Source: Apodemus sylvaticus (Eukaryota; Chordata; Mammalia; Rodentia; Muridae). Taken from it: a stretch of DNA of 64,000 nucleotides. Under the pieces are notes generated by a model. It ran no database searches, was not told where the DNA came from, and worked only from the letters and a program-made list of their open reading frames with translations. Position numbers and translations under genes: made by a program. The stretch is taken from contig NC_067483.1 in assembly GCF_947179515.1 (NCBI RefSeq), forward strand, positions 85,405,072-85,469,071, given 5' to 3'. This document shows, piece by piece, positions 38,601 to 49,886 of the stretch. The stretch's first letter is position 1. Each line of letters starts with the position of its first letter.

Positions 38601-41600
38601 CAAAAATTCTCAGGCAGAAAATCCGCTGGTTACCCAACTAGCCTACGAGAATGATAATGCGGCCTGCCGGGAGGCGATTAGACCTCATAGGGGGAAGACA
38701 GACTTAGCCAGTTATATTCGTCTTTGTTCTGAGATTGGTCCCTCGTATAATCAGGGTTTAGCAATGGCTACAGCTCTACAGGGAACCACCATTCAGGGAA
38801 TTCTTTCGCAGAGATGAGGAAATAGAAGGTGTTTTAAATGTGACAGTCTGGGTCATTTAAAAAGTGATTGCCCTGATAACAGGGCTACTGTAAACGGATA
38901 ATCAGGTTGTTCACCAAGAACATGCCCTAAGTGTAGAAAAGGAAATCAATGGGTGAAGGGATGCAAGTCCAAAACTAATATTCAAGACAGACCCGTGTCG
39001 GGAAACGGAAGGAGGGGACCGCCCCAGGCCCCAATTCATCCAGGACAGACAGTCTGTGGGGCAACACAGCTGCTGCCGAGCCAAGGAAATCTATCTTTGA
39101 ACTCGCCAGAGCTACACCAAGAAGCGCAGGATTAGACCTCTGCTGTATATTCCATGCCGTATTAGCCCCACGTTGGGCGCCAATATGTAGACTGCCTGTG
39201 GCTACATGTGAACTGGGTGGGTTGCCTGTTAAGAGAATTTTGAGGTTAAGGCAAGAGAGATGTGAGTCAAGGCGGTGTAATCCGGTCAAGAGTAACTTTA
39301 ATATTTTTAATGACATGTTATATAGTCTTGGGGGAATCCGCCACCCCTCCCAGAAGCCGGTCACATCAAAGGCAGGGCTGTGAGTCTTCTTTGGCTCCAG
39401 GTCTCAGCGGGTCGCCTGCCTTCAGCCTGGCGGGGTCTCTGTTGGGTGTCTGGTGAAACCGTCTTGGGGCGGTGTTGATAGTCAAGGTAAGGCGCCTTAT
39501 TGTTCCCAGGAACAAAGGCAGGAGGTAGCCCATCGGAAGAGTTGGGGGTTGCCAGCCGGCTGAATGTTGTGGAGGAAGAGACATCAGAGGTGTATTTTGA
39601 CTTGCCCCAGGTCATTGGTCACTAACTCTTCCTTATCCAGCCGAAGCCCATTCATTGGCCAAGTTATCTTTTTATTTGGTTGTATAACAAAGCTCCTATT
39701 TCACATTTAGAGCTTCCTGTTATTTAAAAATTGTATTCATAGTTGTGTTCTAATTTAGCATGGTATCCATATTAAAATAGAAAACTAGTATAGTATGTTT
39801 TTGTTTCTTGGTTAACAAGAAAAATGGAAATAAGAAAATATCCAACTATTTCTCTGTCCTTGAAATACAGGCACTTTATGTGAAGGTTTGGAAAGAGTTA
39901 AACTACAAGGCTTATATTTTCTTACCTTCCATTAATTTGTTAAAGTTTTAATTTTAAAATCATTTTACATTTACATAATTATTGCAAAGATAGTTCCTCC
40001 TATTATTATCTTATACTTGAATATTTGTCACAAGCTATGACATATTGATATATTGTTATTAACTAAGGCCTATATAGGCCTTTCCTCAGTTTTCTCCAAT
40101 ACCTCCTCCTTCTGCTCTGAAATCCCATTCGTGTAGTAGTTTATGTTTGCTTGCCCAGTTTTGTCTTAGTTGTAAGTTTCTATAAGTTTTCTGTGACCTT
40201 GACAATTTTGAAGATTCCCAGTCAGGTATTTTGCAGAATGTCAATAAATTGAGAATTTTTTTCTAGTAATGAGTCTGGAGTTAGATGTCTCAAAGAGAAA
40301 TACCACAAAGGACCACAGCTGTTGCCATCAGGTCATGCTGAGGGTCTGTCCTACCAATGTAACCTAACAAGGTGTGTGCACGCAATGCTTGTCACAGCAC
40401 ACATATGGAGACCAGAGGACAATTTTCCTCTTAACACCTGTGTCCCAGGGATTAAACTCAGGTCATCAGGTTTGGTGGCAAGTTGCTTTATCCACTGAGT
40501 CGGTTCACCCTCCACTTACTTTTTTTCTTTAATGTGTTTTGCTGGCACGTGTGTCTGTGTGATGGTGTCAGACGCCCTGGAACTGGAGTTACAGACAGTT
40601 GTGAGCTACCATGTGGGTCCTGGGAATTGAATCTAGATCCTCTAGAAAAGTCATCAGTGCTCTTGCCCACTGAGCCCTCTCTCCAGCCTACACTAACATT
40701 CTTAAAGCAATTTACATAATTTAATATTTTATACCTTTTTTGTGTGGAAGACTTATGTGTTACTCTGACCTACTTATTTGCTCACTGCTTTGTTTACATC
40801 AGTGTAGGTTTATGTACTTGTCACATGTGTTGGGTTAGAACATGATGCTGCCATCTGCTGTAACCCTTTAATTAGATTTATGTATCCCTTTTGACATGTT
40901 CCCAACATTGGTTTGCCTTGGTCTGATTTTAACCCTTGCAATCGTTTGAATGTGTATCTGAATGTTTTAAGGTGGGATTAACAAGCCACAATCATTAGGC
41001 ATGTAGAAGCCAGGGGTGCTGAGACCTATGTAGGTTGTGATGGCCTAGCTCGAGAGATTTCAGAGGAGACCAATATTAGTAAGTGGCCCAGAGATCACTC
41101 TTGTGGTATTTTGGTGAAGATTGTGGATGCCTCTCTGAAAATTCTGCCTGAGGCTAAATGGAAGAGTTTTACATTATCAGTGTTGGCAGAGGAGATTTCA
41201 AGACTGTCTAGCATTAACTCCAGTCATGTGGTTATTAGTGGTCACTCGTATGCAGATCTACAGTGCAGAGAACAAGCTACTCAAGGAAAAGTATAAAATG
41301 TGTTGTTTGAGAAAGGAAGGAGCACCAGGAAGTGCAAGTGCACTTAAATCCAGTGGTCAGGGGGCAGAAAGTTTACAGGAAAGTGTGATGATGAGTGGAG
41401 TAAAGGGAGCAGTGACCTTAGGCAAGACACCACCCAGCTGAGCTTCCAACTTTGAAAAGGAATTAAAGAAAATTGAAAGAAACCGTCAGCAACAAGAAAG
41501 CTGATACAGACATGGTTGAATGCAGAAGCCATGTTCTAGCCCTAGCCAGAAGCAGAGCTTGGCAGCTCAGTCGTGTGGCTCTTGATTTAGAGTCAAGGAT

Positions 41601-44600
41601 ATAAGAAATGGTTTTTAGAATCTCCCTCCATAGCTAAGGAGAGCTGCTAAGGCCAGACATGTGTCAGCGGTGTCCCTGTATGGAGGCCTAGCGCGTCCCT
41701 TGCATGAAGCTGGGAAGGTGAAGCGTGGCTTGTGTTAGAGACACCAAGATGTTGGAGATGCCGGGGGTATGCAGCCAAGGACAGCTGCTGCAGACAGGAA
41801 GTGGAACCAGCCCAAGAAAGAAGTGTGTTTCACTCAACAAAGCTGGATGGAGTTAGAGTTCTTAAGAGCTCCTTGACTTCAGACATGGAGGTGGAGGGTT
41901 TGGAGTTTGCCCAGCTGTTTTTTATTCTTGTTTTGTCCAGTATTTCCTCACTACGCTCCATTTCCCCACATCTAGAATGGTAATTTATGTTCTGTGCCAT
42001 TTTTTTGTTGGAATTATGTGATCTGCTTTTTTATTTTGATTTTTTATAGCACTTACTATTTAGAGATTGCCATGAGTCTAAAAAAAGACTTTGAATTTTG
42101 GACTTTTAAACAATGTTGAGACTAGGAAGGATCCTGGAGACTTTTGAAATTGGACTAGATGCATTTTGTGTTATGATGTGATTATGAGCCTAACTGAACC
42201 AGAGAGTGGAATGTGGTGGTCTGAATAAGAATGGCTCCCATAGGCTCATCTATTTGAATACTTAGTCCTGGAGGGTGACACATGATTATGTGATGGGGCC
42301 TTGCTGGAGTAGGTTTGACTTTGCTGGAGGAAGTGTGTCGCTGGAGGGGTGGGATTGAGGTTTTAAAAGTCCAAGCTAGCTCCTGTGTCACTCTCCTTTC
42401 TACTGCCTATGAATCTAGATGTAGAACTCTATGCACCTTCTCCAATACCTTGTGCCGCCATGCTCCCCACCATGATGATAATAGACTGAATGTAAGCCAT
42501 CCCCAACTAAATACTTTCTTTTATAAGATTTTCCATGGTCATGCTGTCTCTTCATAGAAATAGAACTCTGACTAAGACAGGAGTGGTGTCCCATCTCAGC
42601 TGTTAGAACAAACAGATGTCACTATACTAATCCATACGCATATGCCCACATGTATGTACAAATTTTTCTATACATCTGTGTTGCAGTAAATCTGCAGCCC
42701 CAATAAGCCCATGTAAAAAAAAAAAACCAACTCAATTATTATACTTATAAGCTGCACGCCTAGATTGGGCAGATGTACCACTAACTACACTACCCCAGCT
42801 ATGAGACCCCTTTCTACTTGCAGCTTTTCCAGGCCATGTGGTTCTGCTCCATCTTCCTTCCTCCTCTTCTTCTTCAGTCCTTCCCCTCCCTTCCTCTACT
42901 CTCCACCCCACCTTTCCCTTCCACTGCCCAGTCACAGGCTCCAGCCTTTATTTGACCAGTTAGAATGGGTGGAGGATTCACATGAGATCACCTGAGTACA
43001 TGATCCACTCCTCGTGGGGCAGTCCCTCTTGAGGAAGCAGAATTAAAAACAGCACTGGGGCAACCCACAACATATCAGTAGTATGTTAAGCTAAACTTGA
43101 GTTCATATTCTCCAGTTTATTAGTCTATTATCACATAAATCATTCGATCCTGTAGGCTTTCTATTTGCATCTTAACAGTAAGAAATCAGCCTTGAGCTAG
43201 AGAGATAGATAGCTCAGCATTTAAGAGTACTGGTTGCTTTTCCAGAGGGCCTGGGGTTTTTTCTCCAGCACCCATGTGCAACTTATAACTAACTATAGTT
43301 TCTAGGGCAGTGACTTCTTGTAGCCTCTGTGGGGACCAGGATTGCACATGTCATACAGGCACACATGCAGCCAAAGCACCTGTGTATTTGGACTATTTTC
43401 AAAACAACAAAAATGAAGTTAACATTTCACTATCTGTTATTCATTAATTTAATTTCAAATATATATTTATTTCAGTCTGCTTGGGCTGTCTTAACAAAAC
43501 ACCTTATATTAAGTGGCTTTAGAACAAAGGAAAACGGATTTATTTTCTTCCATTTCTGAAGCTAGACATCCAAGAGTAGGTTTCCCAAGGAACTTGATTT
43601 CTTCTGTTAGCTTTCCAAGGCTTGTAGATTATGTGTGGCAGTGTAATTTGATTTGAACAAGGTTTGTGTTTTGTGACTTTCTTCAGTTGCCATAGGATTT
43701 TCATGCATTGTCTTTTCTTTCCCACACTCCTTTAAAGCTAAGATATACTCTGTTGTACCACATGTCACATTTTGTTTGTCTCTCAGTGACAGTTGTCTTG
43801 TTTCTACTTACGGGCTATTGTGAACTATGCTGGTAATTCTGCTTTAATTTTTTTAGAACCCTGCAGTGTTTCCCATAGCACTTGCCCTGTCTTATATTCC
43901 TACCAACAATGCAGAAAGGATGCAATTCTTCCAAAGCCTCAGTTCCACTTTCTAGGTTTTGTGGAGTCCATGCTGTTGTTTTTCTTCTTTAAATAGCCAT
44001 CATCGTTGATGACAGAGGAATCTCACTGTGCCATTTGCCTGGTTGTTGTTGCTGCTGCTGCTGCTGCTTTGTTTTTGTTTTTGTTTTTCAAGAGAGGGAT
44101 TCTCTTTATAGTCCTTGTTGTCCTGGAACCCACTGTGTAGACCCAGCTGGCCTCAAATTCAGAAATCCACCTGCCTCTGCCTCCCAAGTGCTAGAATTAA
44201 AGGCGAGCGCCACCACTGCCCGGCTGCTGTAGATCCAGCTGGCCTCCAACTCAGAGATCCACTTAACTTTGTCTCCTGAATGTGGATTCAAAGTGTGCCC
44301 CACCTTTCCTAGAATCACATTTCCTAGAATCACTGTAGTTTAGATTTGCATTTCTCTAATGAACAATGATACTACTGTCCATGTCTTCAGGTCCCTATTG
44401 ACCATTTAAATAATCTTTGGGAAAAAACTGTTTGTTCAAGTCTTTGTTCATTTGTGATCACAGTCTTTCTGAATTCTTAAGCTTTAAGAGCTATGTGCTG
44501 CAATAGTTGGTTAATCCTCTCTAAATTTCTCTGGTGGCTGTGCATGCCATTCTCCCCACCACACAAATGTTGTGGATTCATGAATGAGAGACATACACAT

Positions 44601-47600
44601 AGCCCTTTATTTTAATATGTCTTAAACAGCACAATCCAAACTTCCCTGCAGCTAACACACTCTCCCCTCCCATATTCCCAAATTATTACTTATTAAAAAC
44701 TATATTTTGCCCTGGCTGCTGTGGACCCAGGCCTGCAGCACTCTGGGGCCACAATCCCCAACTCTTACATGTTGGCAGTGTCACTGTCTCTCCGTCCTAC
44801 ACTTCTCAGTCTGAGACTTTCTCCCTCCCTGGCAATGGCGATGCTCTTCCTCCCTGAGTTCCTTGCCAGGAAACCTCAAAGTCCAGTGTCTGTCTCCCTG
44901 CTCAGGCATTGGCCATCAGCAATTTTATTTACTAATTAGAGCCAACTGGGGTCAGGGACCCACAGTGTCTGACCTGCAGAAGCTTAAATTCCCACAAAAC
45001 ATGGGAACCCATAATGTTAACATTAAAATCCACAACATCTATACAGTCTGAATATTGATAATATACTGGATATGATTTGTAAATATTTTCTTTCATACGT
45101 GGACTGTCTTTTTACCTTGTTGATGGTGTCCTTTGGTGCACAAAAGCTTTTAACTTTGATGAACGGTTTTTACCCTTTTATTGACTGCAGCATCAATTTC
45201 TCATCTTTTCTTTCTTTATCTATATATGTGAGTGTATGCCATCTTTGTACAAGTGCCCATGGAAGCCAAAAGAACATACTTGAGAAGTATTCAAGGTCAA
45301 ATTCTACGGACCTTCGGTGTTTGTGGGGGAGATGAAGGGCTTCAGATGGGGACCACCCCAGTATTTCAGATGCCAACAGACATACTTTTTTTTTTTTAAT
45401 TATGGGGCCATTAGGCTTGGTCAGCAAATGACATTTTTCGGTTGCAAGCCTGAATTACCTGGGTTCAATCCCTGTGACCTAGGTGAAAGGAGGAGAAAAT
45501 TGACTTCCTCACATTGTCCTGCATCCTTCACGTGTTTACCATGGCAATGTACACCTCCTATCTGCAATACAAATATAAAATAAACATTTAAAAACTTAGG
45601 TTTCTGTATTTCAGGATCTCCATGGTTGTCATTCACATAAGATTCTGATAGTGTAATAATGTTTTCAGTATGTTGGATCCTTTATTATATCTTATATTTC
45701 TTTATAGCCTGGAGCAAGTGCCCTACCACTGAACTATACTCGTGTTCTGTGACATTTATAGTTCATAACATTGACATGGGGAGGAAGCTAGATGGTTAAA
45801 AGAAGCAAACATAAATAATGAAAGTATGTTTAATATGTAAGCATAAACAGTGTCTTAACTAAAAGAACAAATTTAATACAGCATTAAATACATGAAAGTA
45901 CTTCCAAATACCTTTGGCTATGAAAATAACAGAAGAGGAACTTTATTTATTTATTTTTTTTCAGAGTTCCATGGTATTGACCAAGCAGATGAACACCCTG
46001 GGACAGCGTCCTTCCATATTCACAACTGAGAAGAGGCTCGTGTACCACCCAGGTCCCTTAACTTCAGAAGGGTATTTAATTATTTTTTAACTCATTTTTA
46101 ATTTTTAAAAATTAAAAGACTTTTATGAAATGTACCTAACATGTGATTTCCAAGGAAAGAATTTTTTTATGACACAGAATAAAAACCTTCTTCAATAGGG
46201 GAATTACATCAATTTTCTAATAAAATTGAATATTTACATGAGAAATATTTTTGTTAGTCTATGTCTTTATAGTGGGGAATTGAATCCATTGTTATTAAGA
46301 GATATTAAGGAATGGTGATTGTTGCTCCCTGTTAATTTTGATGTTATTTATTTGTTTGTGTGGGTATCTTCTTTTGGGTTTGTTGGAAGATTGCTTTCTT
46401 GCTTTTTCTAGGGTGTAGTTTCCCTCCTTGTGATGGCATTTTCCATCTATTATCCTTTGTAGGGCTGGATTTGTCGACAGATATTGTGTAAATTTGGTTT
46501 TATCATGGAATATCTTGGTTTTTCCATCTATGATGATTGAGACTTTTACTGGGTATAGTAGCCTGGGCTGGCATTTGTGATCTCTTAGGGTCTGTATGAG
46601 GTCTGCCCAGGATCTTCTAGCTTTCATCATCTCTGGTGAGAAGTCTGTTTGTGATTCTGATAGGTCTGCCTTTATAAGTTACTTGCCCTTTTCCCCTTAC
46701 TGCTTTTAATATTCTTTCTTTTCTTAGTGAATTTGGTGTTTTGATTATTATGTGATGGGAGGACTTTCTGGTCTGGTCCAATCTGTTTGGAGTTCTGAAG
46801 GCTTCTTGTATGTTCATAGGCAACTCTTTCTCTAGGTTAGGGAAGTTTTCTGCAATTTCGTTGAAGCTATTCACTGGTCCTTTAAGTTGGAAATCTTTGC
46901 TCTCATCTATACCTATAATCCTTAAGTTTGTTCTTCTCATTGTGTCCTGGAGTTCCTGGATGTTTTGGGTTACCAGCTTTATACATGTTGCATTTTCTTT
47001 GACTGTTGAGTTAATGTTTTTTATGGTATCTTGAGCACCTGAGGTTCTTTCTTCTACCTCTTGTATTCTGTTGTTGTTTGCATCTATGACTCTTGAATTC
47101 CTTCCAAGGTTTTCTATCTCCAGAGATGTCTTACTTTGTGATTTCTTTATTGTTTCTACTTCCACTTTTAGATTCTGGATGATTTTGTTCAGTTCCTTCA
47201 CTTGATTGTGCTTTCCTGTAATTCTATAAGGGATTTTTGTTTCTTCTTTAAGGGCTTCTGCCTGTTGACCCATGATCTCCTGTATTTCTTTAAGGGATTT
47301 TTGTGCTTCCTCTTTAAGTGCTTTTACCTGTTGACTGATGTTCTCCTGTATTTCTTTAAGGGAGCTATTTAAGTCTTTCTTGAAGCCCTCTATCAGCATC
47401 ATGAGTACGATTTTAAATCCAACTCTTGCTTTTCCGGTATGTTGGGGTATCCGGGACTTGCTGTGGTGGGAGAACTGGGTTCTGATGTTGCCATGAGGCC
47501 TTGGTTCTGTTAGTAGGGTTCTTGTGCTTGCCTTTTGCCATCTGGTTATCTCTGGTGCTAGTTGGTATTGTTGTCTCTGGCTGGAGTTTGTTCCTCCTGT

Positions 47601-49855
47601 GGGCCTGTAAGCCCACAAAGGAGTAAGTCCTTACTCCTCAGAGCTCGGAAGTGAAAGCACTGCTGGTAGATCTCTCTCTCCTGGCGGGGTATGCACAGAA
47701 GCCTGTGGAGTTTCCCAGGGTCACTGGTACAAATGGCAGTGGGAAGACTTCCGTCCCAGCTGCTCCACTGATCTTAGGCCCTGTGTGCTCCTAGCTGTTC
47801 CCCTCCAGAGAGAAGGTGGAGATCTCACCTCTGAGCTCAGAAGCGAAAGCGCTGCTGGGAGGTCTCTCTCTCTCTCTCCTGGTGGGCTGTGCACAGAAGA
47901 CTGGAGTCTCCTTGCTCCCTGGTACTGATGGCACTCCTTTCCTGTTTTTTAACAAGCTTTGTTCAAGATAACTTACATGGCACATAATCCCACCCTTTTA
48001 AACTGTAGTTTAAACTAATTCAGTCTGTACATTGATACTTTGTGAATTCAGCATGTTCACACATGCCGCCACTGTTACAGAAGCTCGGCATATTGTTTAA
48101 TTATTCTAAAGTTGATAAGCATTTTGGTTATTTTCTTCTTCAACTCTGTTAAGGACAATGCTGCTGGGGGCATCTGTATGCAGATGTTCACGTTTTGTTT
48201 CTCCTCGGTATATATCAAGGAGTGCGATTGGAGTCACACAGTACCCTCCACATTTGATGTTTTGAGGAATGGATAGATTGCATGGTTGTAAAATCACTGT
48301 ACCATTCAGATTTCCCTCAGCAGTACAGAAAGACCAGGGTGCCAGCTCCTGTTTCTTCTCTTTCTCATTTGTATTCTCCCTAGAACCTGGGTCATTCATA
48401 TGCCAATGTCTACAGATGATTTAGCCAAAGTGTTAAGAGGTAACAGAGTGGCTTTCCAGGACTGCCTCGTTGCAAATCTCTACTTCCTGCTGGCATTTCC
48501 CATGCCAATCATGTCCGATCCTGCTGAGTACCTGCCTCTCGCCCTGCCAGCTGGGAGCCCGTTGCTGATTAGCTGGCACACCTGTATCTCTACATTTGCT
48601 CTCTTGGCCACTGATCAGGAGACCTTCCAAACAAATGATTCCTTTCGAACCTGGACCACAATAAGAGCGCCTCCAGGTATTCTGACTGATGATGAAAGGC
48701 ACGATCTGAGGGATGTGATCTTATATGAAAATGGAATTCTGATCCTAGCAGGAACTACTGTTTACCTAAAAACAGACAATGAGTTTACAAGACTGAACGA
48801 AAGCAGTGGCATTGCTTCAACTGGAATTCTTGGCTTTTCAAAAAGAAGATGGTGTCAGATTAGATATTTATATAAGGTTAGTGAAAGATGGTATATGTGA
48901 GCATGTACATTACTAACATATAATTAGATATAATACTATACAATTTGTTCAGGAATATATCAATGATCGATTATGTAGCATTTTGCATGGTTTTTCTTAC
49001 TCCCAGACAAGTACTAACCCTCTTAGCTTTTATGATCAGACAAGATTCAGCCTGTTCAAGCTCAGATGGTACTGTAGGCACAGTTATTTATCTAAATATA
49101 TAAATAGCTGTATCCTTTGGTTTCAAGTTTTCTGAGGTCACTTAGCAGTAAAGATGCATCCCCAGTGACAAAGTATAAAATTGATCCTGTATGGCCTCAT
49201 GCAGAGCAAGCAATGCAGTCACACTTTGAAATGACTTGAGAAAGCTCCCCCATAACCTCTTCCCTATTCCTAGTGTGCTTTCAGAATTAATCAAATCATT
49301 ACAGCAATATAAATAATACACACCACAACATTCTTCTTATAAAACATTAAAAATATTGCACAGAAATGTAAATGTTTTTAACTACATTGTAGGACTGAAT
49401 CCTAAGGAAATATGCTATAGCAAAAACAAGTGTCTCAAGTTGAATGTTAGATTGTATGTGATAGCCAAGATGACCAGTATACAGCTCAATAATGGGTGAC
49501 AGTGGTAGTTGCCTTGAATCCTGGCCACTTGGGGGTGAGGTTGCTCCTGCTGATGGTAGCAAAGATGAGACAGAGTTTTCTTGCAATATTCTCTTCTTAG
49601 ATCCTAAAGAGCCTGGATGTTCTAATAGCCATCTCATAAAGACTCATAAAACATTTTATAACGCCACAGCATGGAGCCCACAAGCACTCCACTCTGCTTG
49701 GCTTCACCAGCTACACTTTGGGACATAAGCCTCCGTTCAACTTATGTCTTGACCAAACTGGTTCCTTCAAGAAGACAAGCATCAAGGATCACAAACACCA
49801 CTCAGACCCTAACCTTGTATCCAAACATTGCTATAGAGAAATTCCGAGAGGAAAA

Positions 49856-49886
<31 letters not shown>

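Larger units (their letters stand above)
35810..39583 (-). mobile_element. Provirus 2: rearranged class II ERV with inverted gag block
   Basis: Two LTRs (35810-36203, 394 bp, and 39186-39583, 398 bp) with TSD TCAGAG (35804-35809 and 39584-39589) show a single integration in intron 7, antisense to Catspere. From the 3' LTR inward, 36204-37455 is the 3' end of pol and the 3' non-coding region in normal (minus) orientation. From about 37456 to 39164 the gag-to-pro-start region is inverted (+ strand). The PBS at 39165-39182 then follows in normal orientation next to the 5' LTR. Most of pol is missing. LTR-LTR difference is about ten substitutions plus a 4-bp indel, similar to provirus 1. Confidence 0.9.
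43690..45200 (-). mobile_element. Ancient L1 3' region, interrupted by younger repeats
   Basis: Three separated blocks read as one reverse L1 ORF2/3' region of an old mammalian type: 43690-43960 (gggctattgtgaactatgct ... attcctaccaacaatgcag), 44310-44520 (gatttgcatttctctaatga ... ccctattgaccatttaaat) and 45045-45200 (gatttgtaaatattttcttt ... gatggtgtcctttggtgcac). B1 copies (44035-44305) and a family C repeat (44530-45040) lie between them. Confidence 0.7.

Noticed and set aside
48106..48399. 97-residue minus-strand frame before exon 9
   Set aside because: Overlaps an ancient L1 fragment, antisense to the gene, no family match.
49671..49862. 63-residue frame ending in an AAATAAA tail, considered as a retrogene
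   Set aside because: No protein family recognised; listed only as an unidentified retroposed-looking element.
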